Positions 7,517 through 16,301 of a DNA stretch of 28,910 nt are shown here, piece after piece. Each line of letters begins with the position of its first letter. The first letter of the stretch is position 1. Made by a program: the position numbers and the translations under genes. Source of the DNA: CAINEC01 sp046073825 (GTDB lineage: Bacteria; Bacteroidota; Bacteroidia; AKYH767-A; OLB10); contig JBJTMY010000259.1 of the NCBI GenBank assembly GCA_046073825.1, forward strand, positions 1 through 28,910. Direction: 5' to 3'. The notes under the pieces were generated by a model. That model was not told the origin of the DNA, did not search any database, and saw nothing but the letters and a program-made list of their open reading frames with translations.

Positions 7517-9439
7517 TTATTGACTGATAATAACAAATTCTGTTCTTCTGTTTTTGGCCATGCTCTCCTCTGTACTATTATCGGCAATTGGTTTAGTAGC
7601 GCCAAATCCTTTTGCAATTAAACGGCTTTTTGCAATGCCTTGTTCTGTAAGATAATTTAAAACAGCAGTTGCTCTTTCTTCCGAAAGTTTTTGATTATCG
7701 AGTGGATTACCTGAATTATCTGTATGACCTTCGATAGATACTTTCAACGATTTATTGATTTTAAGATATTCTGAAAAATCTTCAATAATGTCTTTGTCTT
7801 GTTGATTAAGCTCGCTAGAGTTTGTGCTAAACAATATATTGTTTAATTGATAGGGTTTACCCACTTCAATTTTCTTGATTTCAACATTGACTTTTTTAGG
7901 CTGATTCAATGTAGAGTCTTTTTTAGAAAAATACTGTGAATTATAGGCCAGTCCTTCTTTCTTTACTGTTAAAATATAGTCGTCGTCAAATGCCACAACA
8001 GAGGCGTATTTCCCAGTAATACTATCTACTTTTACTTCTACTGTTTCTTTCGTTTTTACGTTTTTCAATTCAATTTTTGCATTGGCCAATTCCGATTTGT
8101 CGCCTTCAACCTCTCCTTTCAAAAAGAGAACTTTATCAGGCTTTACAGTTTCTGGCAAATCGAATTCATAAATATCATACCCTCCAACTCCTTTTAAACT
8201 ATTTGAAGCAAAGTAGCCTTTCTTTCCATCGGTACTCACAAAGAATCCAACTTCGTCTGCTTCGGTATTTATTGGGTAGCCAATATTAATAGGTTCCGTC
8301 CATGTACCATCGCTTTTTAATTTTATCATGTAGATGTCGAATCCCCCCATACCCGGTAAATTATCCGAACTGAAATAAAAGGTGCGATTGTCAGGGTGCA
8401 TAAAGGGCGTTTTTTCATTACCTGAAGTATTTATCGACTTTGGTAATTTGCTTGGAGCACTCCATCCATTAATCATTTTTTGTGTCACATAAATATCGCT
8501 AGTCTTATTAACGGCATCGCGGTAACTAACAAAATACAACGACTTCCCATTAGGAGATATGCTTGGTTGACTATCCCAGTATTTAGCATCATTAACAAGT
8601 GGGCTGACACTTTCAGGTTCTGTCCAAATACCATTATTATTTACACTTGTATAAATATCAAAATTTCCACCTTTGTTCACCGTAAAATAAAGGTATTTGT
8701 TATCTACACTAATAGAGGCTCCTCCCTCATTTCCGCTAGATGATTTATTAAAAGGGTAGGGCATCGGATCGCCTTTGGTGAATACACCTTCTTTCTTTTC
8801 TGCAATCATAAATTTCTCCACATTACTCACCGTCACGGCACCTTTTCGGTTTTCATCAAAACGACGAGTGAATAAACAAAGTTCATTATCAGGAGAAATA
8901 ATAGCTAAATATTCAGGATCTCCTGTTGATACGCTTTTTAATACTTGTGGATTAAACGGAACAGGATTCATCATCAACTTTGCTCTTACTTTTTTGATAG
9001 AAGCATCGGAGGCATATTCTTCGCGCACCTTTCCAAAACTTAAATATTCGTCATATAGTCGAATACATTCTTTAAAACGTTTTTGATTGTAATAGTAATC
9101 GCCTAAATGAAAGTAAGCATCAGCAGACGCATCCGGGCATAGACGAATTAAGGCTTCATAAGCTGTTGCCATTTCAGCATCTTTATGGAATTGTAAGGCG
9201 ATATCTCCATATAACCACCACGCATTACCGTTAGTAGAATCTTCCTCTAATGATTTTAGCAGGAGTTCTTTTACTTTAGCGTAGGATTCTCTCGACTGAT
9301 TAGCACGTTCGGCTTCTTCATAATACTTCATCGATTTTTTAATAGAGGAAGGTTTACAAGACGTAGGATTTTGACTAAACGCAGGCGCGAAAAGTGTAGA
9401 AGCAAAAATTCCAATTACTGCAAAATAGGTTTTGGTCAT
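7517..9439 (-). CDS. TPR-propeller-CRD-OmpA envelope protein, PorE-like architecture
   Basis: A 640-residue envelope protein that probably anchors to peptidoglycan. Order from the chosen start: signal peptide (cut near AFS-QNP), TPR-like helices at about 25-145, PD40/WD40-like propeller repeats at about 160-435 (repeated 'SPNGKSLYF', 'GGFDIY' and 'GGYDIYEF' segments), a carboxypeptidase-regulatory-like beta domain at about 440-515, and an OmpA C-terminal domain at about 530-640 with IEGHTDNSGN, QKLSEERA and KNRRTEFVI. This order matches PorE (PG1058) of the type IX secretion system, but similar TPR/propeller/OmpA paralogs are common in Bacteroidota. PorE is a lipoprotein; here the only early Cys (PTSCK) has no good lipobox. 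An ATG at 9469 is also in frame, but it lies inside a palindrome and would lengthen the signal peptide's N-region. The stop abuts the convergent M61 gene. Confidence 0.85.
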   Translation of the reverse strand: MTKTYFAVIGIFASTLFAPAFSQNPTSCKPSSIKKSMKYYEEAERANQSRESYAKVKELLLKSLEEDSTNGNAWWLYGDIALQFHKDAEMATAYEALIRLCPDASADAYFHLGDYYYNQKRFKECIRLYDEYLSFGKVREEYASDASIKKVRAKLMMNPVPFNPQVLKSVSTGDPEYLAIISPDNELCLFTRRFDENRKGAVTVSNVEKFMIAEKKEGVFTKGDPMPYPFNKSSSGNEGGASISVDNKYLYFTVNKGGNFDIYTSVNNNGIWTEPESVSPLVNDAKYWDSQPSISPNGKSLYFVSYRDAVNKTSDIYVTQKMINGWSAPSKLPKSINTSGNEKTPFMHPDNRTFYFSSDNLPGMGGFDIYMIKLKSDGTWTEPINIGYPINTEADEVGFFVSTDGKKGYFASNSLKGVGGYDIYEFDLPETVKPDKVLFLKGEVEGDKSELANAKIELKNVKTKETVEVKVDSITGKYASVVAFDDDYILTVKKEGLAYNSQYFSKKDSTLNQPKKVNVEIKKIEVGKPYQLNNILFSTNSSELNQQDKDIIEDFSEYLKINKSLKVSIEGHTDNSGNPLDNQKLSEERATAVLNYLTEQGIAKSRLIAKGFGATKPIADNSTEESMAKNRRTEFVIISQ

Positions 9440-9462
9440 GGATTTAATCGATGCACTACAAA

Positions 9463-9481
9463 TATTCATTCAAAATGAATA
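9463..9481. promoter_or_regulatory. perfect dyad upstream of the PorE-like gene
   Basis: TATTCATT and AATGAATA form 8-base inverted arms around a 3-base centre (CAA). The dyad starts 23 bases before the ATG at 9439 and overlaps a 7-of-8 match to the -7 element (9460-9467, minus strand AATATTTG). It has no U-run, so an operator is more plausible than a terminator. Confidence 0.35.
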
Positions 9482-9610
9482 ACAATTTTTGAAGTTCATT
9501 TATCGTATCAACAATCAGAATTTTATACCGTAAAAATCATTTTCAAAGCAATTAAAAATACTAAACAAATTCTATTGTTTAACTGATTTTCGTAAATCGT
9601 TTCGGTATAA

Positions 9611-9642
9611 CAAAAACACCCAGACTGTTTCCAATCTGGGTG
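9611..9642 (-). terminator. intrinsic terminator of the choice-of-anchor gene
   Basis: CACCCAGA (9617-9624) and TCTGGGTG (9635-9642) form a perfect 8-base stem with a 10-base loop. Read on the minus strand it is followed by five T residues. It lies 23 bases past the stop of the minus-strand gene at 9665-12019 and separates it from the PorE-like gene. The rest of 9482-9664 is AT-rich with nothing recognised. Confidence 0.85.
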
Positions 9643-9664
9643 CTTTGATATTGATTAATAATTT

Positions 9665-12019
9665 TTACTCTTTTACCAATTTTATTGGCGAAGAAATTCC
9701 TTTATTGGTAATGAGTCTAGCAGTGTAAACACCTGCTTTTAGTCCTTGACCTATAATTAGTTCATTGTTTACACCTTCCAAGTCTTGGCGTTCCACTTGT
9801 TTCCCAACTGCATCAAATAGAACTAAGGTGCTTTTTCCTCCTTCGTTATTGATGATATGAAGTTGCGAAGTTGTATTAAATGGATTAGGCTGTGGACTTA
9901 CCATGACTGACGATTGTTCCAATTGGTTTAGTCCAGTTATAGTTTGAATCTGGAATTTGTCCAAACCTCCTTCCACAATATTGAATACAGGACCAGGATC
10001 GCTGATGTTAACAATCAGACGCATAGTAGATGTTAACGTAAGTAAATTGTTTACTTGAAATGATTCTGGATACCAGATACTCTGATTTGGCTGACCCGCA
10101 TAAGTACGTTCTAAAAGAATGGTACTACTTCCATTCGTTAAATAGATACTCATCGTATCATCTGGTTGCCCATTGGTCGTTCCTCCATTATAAAACCAAC
10201 GATCAAAAGACAGTACAGCATATTGCGCATTGGACAAATCAAAAATAGGGGAAGTAAGAATAGTCGCACCTTGATCCACATCATTATCCCACGGACCACC
10301 ACCGCCATTATCAGTTACATAACACTGCGTACCACAATCGTTCGTAACATCCACACCAGGGTTTGCAGTAACATTCCCATTCATTGTTTGAACAGGAACA
10401 CAACGCTCCCATGCATTCGGCGACGGACCGCTTACTGTCCATCCGAAATCCAAAGAGAAATCATCATAATAACCTGGCGCCAATGCGAAACTCATTGGAG
10501 TTCCATCAACTTGAGAACTACTACAAATTGTTTGATACCCCCATTTACCTACGGTAATTGTGTAGTTGTCTGGATAAAACCCAACTGAATTATATTGACC
10601 TGCTGCATTAGTCGTAACAGTAACATCAAACTGAGGATTCGAGAAATGTACAGTTGCATTGGCAATTGGAGCTCCCGTAGTAGCATTCGTTACTGTCCCT
10701 GTTGCCATAACAGTGGAGAAGCTTACCAATTGTACATCGAGGTTAGTAAGGACACCATTGTGTAAAGAAACCCCTGTGATGGTTTTAGTAATATAACCGG
10801 CTTTAGAAAATTGAACATCATAAATGCCTGCTTGAGCAAGACCTGTTTTATATTCTCCTGTAAGTTTACTCGATTTACTTATTCCTGTTGTAAGTATTTG
10901 CACAGTTACCCCGTTCAATGGCATTCCTGAGAGGGAATCGGTAACCACTCCTTCTAAATAACATCCTCGTACATACGTAGGCGTTAGTACAAATAAACCA
11001 TTGTCAATATCAGAACAAACTAAATTCCCCGAAGGTAAAAAAGGATAAACTCCCCAACAGCCGTTAAATCCATTGCCGGCTCCTTGAGGGTAAGTATCAT
11101 AAGACCCTACAATAATCATGTTGTCAGGGCGACTCACATCAACGATTGCTATTCCATCTTTATACCAACTAACAATTTCATAATCGTTTAAAGTGTACGT
11201 ATTATGTACGATAGAACCTGTACCAGGTGTTAATTGTATTTTATCTAATTGCTGAATATTATTTACATCAGATATATCATAGGCTGCAAGGTATGAATCA
11301 CTCACTTCATCAGTTGTAAAAAGAACATTTCCAGCATCATTTAACCACGAGTTGTGAGTAAATAAACTCGGAGTGTTTTGTGTCGTTACTAAAACGGGAT
11401 TGGATTTATTCGTTACATCCATCACTGAAAAATAGCCGTCATAAATGTGACAACCATAAAGTGTATCATTTCTAACATAACCATCATGCACATACGTTCC
11501 TGGGGTATGACCTGTGTACGTAGGACTCCAAGGATTTGCAAGATTTAAAATTAAAGCCGCTCCATTGTATAAATTACTACCGAACAAATAGCAATATCCA
11601 TCTTCAATATGCAGTGCATGAATAGTGTTTATTTGATTATTGATTACACCATCCCCTTTGTAAAATTTGGTAGGAACAGAATCTGGCAAATAGCCAAGGT
11701 TTAAAATCTGCAATCCGTTACAGCAGCCTTCTGTAGTTACATAAGCATAGTTTTGCCATGTTTTTACTTCTCTCCAGTCGGAATTAGTTCCTGGGATACT
11801 AAATTTAATAATTGGATTTGCAGGGTCAGTGACATCAACGATTGATAAACCGGTGTACGTGCCAACTAATGCATATTCATTTCCTGAACTATCAACATAA
11901 CCACCAATATTCGATAAGGCGTAGTTGTAAGTTAAATTAGAACGAAGGCTCACATTTAGTTGGGCAAATGATTGAATGTAGCACAATAGGATAAATCCAA
12001 TTGCAAAGAGCTTTTTCAT
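9665..12019 (-). CDS. T9SS cargo, choice-of-anchor B family protein
   Basis: A 784-residue secreted or surface protein exported by the type IX system. Signal peptide at 1-19 (ends SFAQ). An LVIVD-type propeller covers about 30-350, with repeated phrases such as LSIVDVTDPANP, FSVMDVTNKSNP and IAIVDVSRP; this is the 'choice-of-anchor B' N-terminal region. Two carboxypeptidase-regulatory-like beta domains follow at about 355-435 and 440-515 (both with 'G.PI/L..ATV' starts), then a jelly-roll-like region with DCGTQCYVTDNG and WDNDVDQGATILTSP. A C-terminal T9SS type A sorting domain (about 710-784) contains SPQPNPF and LKAGVYTARLI. It probably has a binding or scaffold role; no catalytic motif was seen. 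A 7-of-8 -7 match (TACATTTA) lies on the minus strand at 12049-12056. Confidence 0.87.
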   Translation of the reverse strand: MKKLFAIGFILLCYIQSFAQLNVSLRSNLTYNYALSNIGGYVDSSGNEYALVGTYTGLSIVDVTDPANPIIKFSIPGTNSDWREVKTWQNYAYVTTEGCCNGLQILNLGYLPDSVPTKFYKGDGVINNQINTIHALHIEDGYCYLFGSNLYNGAALILNLANPWSPTYTGHTPGTYVHDGYVRNDTLYGCHIYDGYFSVMDVTNKSNPVLVTTQNTPSLFTHNSWLNDAGNVLFTTDEVSDSYLAAYDISDVNNIQQLDKIQLTPGTGSIVHNTYTLNDYEIVSWYKDGIAIVDVSRPDNMIIVGSYDTYPQGAGNGFNGCWGVYPFLPSGNLVCSDIDNGLFVLTPTYVRGCYLEGVVTDSLSGMPLNGVTVQILTTGISKSSKLTGEYKTGLAQAGIYDVQFSKAGYITKTITGVSLHNGVLTNLDVQLVSFSTVMATGTVTNATTGAPIANATVHFSNPQFDVTVTTNAAGQYNSVGFYPDNYTITVGKWGYQTICSSSQVDGTPMSFALAPGYYDDFSLDFGWTVSGPSPNAWERCVPVQTMNGNVTANPGVDVTNDCGTQCYVTDNGGGGPWDNDVDQGATILTSPIFDLSNAQYAVLSFDRWFYNGGTTNGQPDDTMSIYLTNGSSTILLERTYAGQPNQSIWYPESFQVNNLLTLTSTMRLIVNISDPGPVFNIVEGGLDKFQIQTITGLNQLEQSSVMVSPQPNPFNTTSQLHIINNEGGKSTLVLFDAVGKQVERQDLEGVNNELIIGQGLKAGVYTARLITNKGISSPIKLVKE

Positions 12020-12155
12020 GAATTGATTTTTGGTTTGTTTTGGAAGTGTAAATGTATTGAATTCATTTCAATTCATATTCATGTTATCTGTTGGTATAAA
12101 AGACTACCTGAAGGATGTTAAATTTCTTTTAAAAAGGTGGTTTTTATCCTGATTA

Positions 12156-12188
12156 TTTGAAGGTTCCCCTTTTCTTTTATTACTTTGG
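12156..12188 (+). promoter_or_regulatory. promoter of the M13 peptidase gene
   Basis: TTTG (12156-12159) and TACTTTGG (12181-12188, one mismatch to TAnnTTTG) are 21 bases apart. The ATG at 12208 follows 19 bases after the -7 box. The TTG that would give a longer protein (12157) is part of the -33 element itself. Confidence 0.5.
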
Positions 12189-12207
12189 GGCTGTAAATAA
12201 TTCTACT

Positions 12208-14241
12208 ATGTCTAAATTAAAAATGTTTGCTGGTGTTAGCATTGCTGTGGGGGTAGCTGTTTCAGCTGCTTTTATGGCTGATACTACTCAGCTAAAAGGT
12301 ATCGATTATGCTGCAATCGATAAATCTGCAAGTCCAAGTGATGATTTCTACCATTTTGCAAATGGTACCTGGTTAAAAGACAATCCTGTTCCTGCCGACC
12401 AAAGTCGTTGGGGTAGTTTTGATGTTTTGGCAGACGAAAACAATAAAAAAATCAGAACCGTTATTGAAGAGGTTGCTGGCGATAAGACTGCACAGCAAGG
12501 CACACTTCGTCAAAAGCTTCGTGACTTTTATAATCTTGCAATGGATTCTGCAAAAGCAGAAGAGCAGGGTATCTCAATGATCAAAAGTGATATTAGTCGT
12601 ATTTCTTCCCTAAATTCAAAAGAGGATGTATTGTTATGTATGGCGGATATGACAGCGAAAGGTGTCGATAATATCTTTGGTTTTTATGTGAGTCGTGATT
12701 TGAAAAATAGTTCGAAAAATGTTCTTTATTTATCGCAAAGCGGATTAGGCTTACCTGACCGTGATTATTATTTAAAAGACGATGAAAGGAACGTTTCTAT
12801 TCGTAAGGCCTATGTTGAGCACATGACAAACATGTTTAATCTTTTAGGCATGACGGCTTCTGATAAAATCGCTCAATCGGTATTGGATTTAGAAACCAAA
12901 ATTGCACAGATTTCTATGTCACGCGTTGAAATGCGCGATGAGGAAAAGACCTACAATCCAAAAACGCTTCCTGAGTTATCTGCTATGTGCAACTCCATTG
13001 ATTGGCAGTTGTATATGAAAACGAATAACATTCCTGTTCCAGAGAAAATCATCGTTAACCAGTTGAATTTCTTCACAGGTCTTCAAGATTTATATGCTAA
13101 CACGGATGTAGCTACTTGGAGAAATTATATGTTATGGAAGTATATCTCTGGTTGTGCAGGACAGTTAAACAGTGCTTTTGTAAATGAAAGTTTTAATTTC
13201 AATGGAAAGGTGTTAAGTGGTACGCAAGTAATGCGTCCGCGTTGGAAACGCGCCGTATCAGCTTGTGACGGTTCTATTGGAGAAATTGTTGGGCAATTAT
13301 ATATTCAGAAATATTTTAGTCCGGATTTAAAGATAAAAGTAGGGGCAATGGTAAAAAACATTCTTGCTGCTTATAAAATTCGTATTACTAAGTTAGATTG
13401 GATGAGTCAAGAGACTAAGGCAAAAGCTTTGGAAAAATTAGCAAAATTCAATACGAAATTAGGGTACCCTGACAAGTGGAAGGACTACACTAAACTCGAT
13501 ATTAAAAACGACTCTTATGTTTTAAACTGTCAGCGTGCAGAAGCTTTCTCTTACAGAGAAAATATTGATAAATTAAATAAGCCAGTTGATAAATCAGAAT
13601 GGCAAATGTTACCTCATCAGGTAAATGCTTATTATGAGCCAACATTAAATGAAATCGTATTCCCTGCAGCAATTATGCAGCCTCCATTCTATTATCCAGG
13701 TGCGGATGATGCGACAAATTATGGTGCATTGGGTGCTGTAATTGGTCATGAAATTACCCATGGATTCGATGATCAAGGATCTAAATATGATGGTAATGGA
13801 AATATGTTCGATTGGTGGACAGAAAAAGATAAAACTCAATTTGAAGCTCGGGCAAAAGTGTTAATTGACTGTTACAACGGTTACGAAGCATTGCCGGGAG
13901 CATTTGTAAATGGTGAACTAACAATTGGAGAAAACATTGCCGACTTAGGAGGATTAAGTACTGCTTATTATGCTTTACAGATGGCAAATGAAGGTAAAAA
14001 GCCAGTAAGTATTCAAGGATTTACAGATGAACAACGTTTCTTCTTGGCATTTGCACAAGTTTGGAAGCAAAACATTAAAGAAGAGATGTTGCGTAAGCGT
14101 TTATTAACCGACGTGCATTCTCCAGCTAATTTCCGTGTGCAAGGAACTTTGTCGAATATGACGGAATTCTACAAGGCCTTTTCGGTAAAAGATGGAAATA
14201 AAATGTATCGTAAGGATAATGAAAGAGCAAAGATCTGGTAG
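12208..14241 (+). CDS. M13 family metallopeptidase (neprilysin/PepO type)
   Basis: A 677-residue exported zinc endopeptidase. An N-terminal hydrophobic signal (MFAGVSIAVGVAVSAAF) is followed by the M13 opening IDKSASPSDDFYHFANGTWLKDNPVP-type region, the helical M13 N domain and the catalytic domain. Zinc ligands H514 and H518 are in HEITHGFDD and E575 is in GENIADLGG; the substrate-binding NAYYEP motif is present, and the C-terminus ends in the family's typical Trp. All catalytic residues are intact and the length is normal. The start at 12208 was chosen over an in-frame TTG at 12157 because the extra 17 residues would be read from the promoter. The gene stands alone between its own promoter and a terminator, and probably degrades periplasmic peptides together with the S9 and M61 enzymes nearby (inference). 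Confidence 0.94.
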   Translation: MSKLKMFAGVSIAVGVAVSAAFMADTTQLKGIDYAAIDKSASPSDDFYHFANGTWLKDNPVPADQSRWGSFDVLADENNKKIRTVIEEVAGDKTAQQGTLRQKLRDFYNLAMDSAKAEEQGISMIKSDISRISSLNSKEDVLLCMADMTAKGVDNIFGFYVSRDLKNSSKNVLYLSQSGLGLPDRDYYLKDDERNVSIRKAYVEHMTNMFNLLGMTASDKIAQSVLDLETKIAQISMSRVEMRDEEKTYNPKTLPELSAMCNSIDWQLYMKTNNIPVPEKIIVNQLNFFTGLQDLYANTDVATWRNYMLWKYISGCAGQLNSAFVNESFNFNGKVLSGTQVMRPRWKRAVSACDGSIGEIVGQLYIQKYFSPDLKIKVGAMVKNILAAYKIRITKLDWMSQETKAKALEKLAKFNTKLGYPDKWKDYTKLDIKNDSYVLNCQRAEAFSYRENIDKLNKPVDKSEWQMLPHQVNAYYEPTLNEIVFPAAIMQPPFYYPGADDATNYGALGAVIGHEITHGFDDQGSKYDGNGNMFDWWTEKDKTQFEARAKVLIDCYNGYEALPGAFVNGELTIGENIADLGGLSTAYYALQMANEGKKPVSIQGFTDEQRFFLAFAQVWKQNIKEEMLRKRLLTDVHSPANFRVQGTLSNMTEFYKAFSVKDGNKMYRKDNERAKIW

Positions 14242-14261
14242 TTAAAAATGATTAGTCATTT

Positions 14262-14300
14262 ACAAAAAAGGGAGCAATATTAAATTGCTCCCTTTTTTGT
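14262..14300. terminator. two-way intrinsic terminator
   Basis: A 17-base perfect stem (ACAAAAAAGGGAGCAAT and its complement) with loop ATTAA. A-run and T-run on either side let it work in both directions. It lies between the convergent ends of the M13 gene (14241) and typA (14324). Confidence 0.93.
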
Positions 14301-14323
14301 ATTCTTTAATAATTATTAGAACA

Positions 14324-16135
14324 TTAAATTGCTTCTTCTTTTCTACTCATACGCTTTCTTACGTTTTCATCAAGGTAAACCTTACGCATACGTAATGATT
14401 TAGGAGTGATTTCTAAGTACTCATCTTTCTCGATGTACTCCATGCATTCTTCTAAAGAGAATTTTACCGCAGGAGCAATTCTTACGTTATCATCGCTACC
14501 AGAAGCACGCATATTCGTCAACTTCTTAGCTTCACATACGTTAATTAACAAATCATCCGGACGGATATGTTGTCCAATAACTTGACCTGCATAAACATTC
14601 TCCGCTGGATCTATAAAGAAGAATCCGCGATCTTGCATTCTGTCAATTGAGTACGGAGTAGCTACGCCAGTTTCTTTCGCCAATAACACACCGGAAATTC
14701 TTCCAGGAATTGGACCTTTCCAAGGTTCATAGCTTTTAAAACGGTGAGCCATTGTTGCACGACCTGCTGTTGCCGTCAACACGTTACTACGTAAACCGAT
14801 TAGTCCACGAGCAGGAATTTCAAATTCCAAATGTTGTAAATCACCTTTCGGCTCCATAATTTTTAGTTCTCCTTTTTTCTGAGTCACTAATTCAATCACT
14901 TTACCAGCAACTTCATCCGGAGTATCAACCGTTAAGTTTTCTACAGGCTCGTAACGTTGTCCGTCAATTTCTTTTGTGATTACTTGTGGCTGCCCAACTT
15001 GTAATTCATATCCTTCACGGCGCATCGTCTCAATTAAAATGGATAAATGAAGTACTCCACGTCCGTAAACTAAATACGAATCAGGGGATTCAGTTTCCAC
15101 AATACGCATGGCAAGATTCTTCTCTAACTCTTTGTATAATCGATCACGTAAGTGACGAGAGGTTACAAAACGACCTTCTTTTCCGAAGAAAGGACTGTTG
15201 TTAATTGTAAACAACATACACATAGTCGGTTCATCTACAGAAATAGGAGCAAGGGCTTCTGGATTTTCAAAATCGGCAACAGTATCGCCAATTTCAAAAT
15301 CTTCAATTCCAGTTACTGCGCATAAATCACCACAATTTACTTCTTCTGCTTTTCTACGACCTAAGCCTTCAAAAACGAAAACCTCTTTAATACGCATTTT
15401 CTTTATGGCACCATCACGCTTTACTAAACTTACAGGCTGGTTCTCTTTTAAAGAACCACGGCTAATTCTACCGATTGCAATACGCCCTACGTAAGTTGAA
15501 AAATCTAATGAGGTGATTAACATTTGAGGAGTTCCTTCTACCACTTCTGGTTCTGGGAAATATTCAATAATCTGATCTAATAAAGCAGTTACATCGGTTG
15601 TTGGAGTTTTGTAATCATGTCCCATCCAACCTTGCTTTGATGATCCGTAAACAGTAGGGAATCCTAACTGCTCTTCGGTAGCACCTAAGTGGAAGAACAA
15701 ATCGAATACTTTCTCATGAACTTCTTCTGGGCGACAATTTTCTTTATCCACCTTGTTGATAACGAGTATGGCTTTTTTACCCATTTCTAAGGCTTTACTT
15801 AAAACAAAACGAGTTTGAGGCATTGGACCTTCGAAAGCGTCCACTAAAAGGATTACACCGTCAGCCATGTTCATGACGCGTTCTACTTCTCCTCCAAAGT
15901 CGGCGTGACCAGGAGTGTCAATAATGTTAATTTTTGTTCCTTTATAGTTTACCGATACATTTTTTGCAATGATGGTAATACCACGTTCTCTTTCAAGGTC
16001 GTTGTTGTCAAGGATTAATTCTCCCGTTTTTTCATTGTCACGAAAGAGCTGCGTCTGAAGTAAAATTTTATCTACTAAAGTTGTTTTGCCATGATCGACA
16101 TGGGCAATAATTGCAATATTTCTGATTGATTGCAT
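14324..16135 (-). CDS. typA: translational GTPase TypA/BipA
   Basis: A 603-residue ribosome-associated GTPase of the elongation-factor family, cytoplasmic, linked in other bacteria to ribosome assembly and growth under cold or stress. G-domain motifs: AHVDHGKTTL (G1), the ERGITI switch region, DTPGHADFGGEVERV (G3) and NKVD (G4). Domain II, an EF-G-like domain III, a domain V-like fold (about 395-480, with IEPKGD-like and RGLIGLRS segments) and the TypA-specific C-terminal domain follow. Length and C-terminus (KKVYLDENVRKRMSRK-like) are normal for TypA. The start is the ATG at 16135, with an AHVDHGKT P-loop beginning at residue 10. A -7 box at 16245-16252 suggests a leader of about 100 bases, unusually long for this window. 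Confidence 0.97.
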   Translation of the reverse strand: MQSIRNIAIIAHVDHGKTTLVDKILLQTQLFRDNEKTGELILDNNDLERERGITIIAKNVSVNYKGTKINIIDTPGHADFGGEVERVMNMADGVILLVDAFEGPMPQTRFVLSKALEMGKKAILVINKVDKENCRPEEVHEKVFDLFFHLGATEEQLGFPTVYGSSKQGWMGHDYKTPTTDVTALLDQIIEYFPEPEVVEGTPQMLITSLDFSTYVGRIAIGRISRGSLKENQPVSLVKRDGAIKKMRIKEVFVFEGLGRRKAEEVNCGDLCAVTGIEDFEIGDTVADFENPEALAPISVDEPTMCMLFTINNSPFFGKEGRFVTSRHLRDRLYKELEKNLAMRIVETESPDSYLVYGRGVLHLSILIETMRREGYELQVGQPQVITKEIDGQRYEPVENLTVDTPDEVAGKVIELVTQKKGELKIMEPKGDLQHLEFEIPARGLIGLRSNVLTATAGRATMAHRFKSYEPWKGPIPGRISGVLLAKETGVATPYSIDRMQDRGFFFIDPAENVYAGQVIGQHIRPDDLLINVCEAKKLTNMRASGSDDNVRIAPAVKFSLEECMEYIEKDEYLEITPKSLRMRKVYLDENVRKRMSRKEEAI

Positions 16136-16244
16136 GATGGTATATCTGCCGTTTGGTTAAGTTCTATTTTGCCTCGAAAAGTCTTCAATGGTGTAAGTTA
16201 CTGAAAGTTAGTCACCTAAGATGTTGAAGCGGTTTTTCGGAGTG

Positions 16245-16252
16245 CAAAGATA
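16245..16252 (-). promoter_or_regulatory. -7 box for typA with long leader
   Basis: Minus-strand TATCTTTG is an exact TAnnTTTG match, 109 bases before the typA ATG. An imperfect dyad (TTTGGGTC/GACCTAAA, 16262-16280) sits just upstream, where the promoter spacer would be. No -33 TTG is visible. If used, the leader holds only weak short stems. Confidence 0.45.
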
Positions 16253-16301
16253 GGGCTTTTCTTTGGGTCTTTGACCTAAAAACTATCAGAAAATGAATTA
16301 A

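Noticed and set aside
10166..10588. 140-codon plus-strand frame antisense to the choice-of-anchor gene
   Set aside because: Rich in Ile, Thr and Arg as expected from reading a beta-protein gene backwards; no family features.
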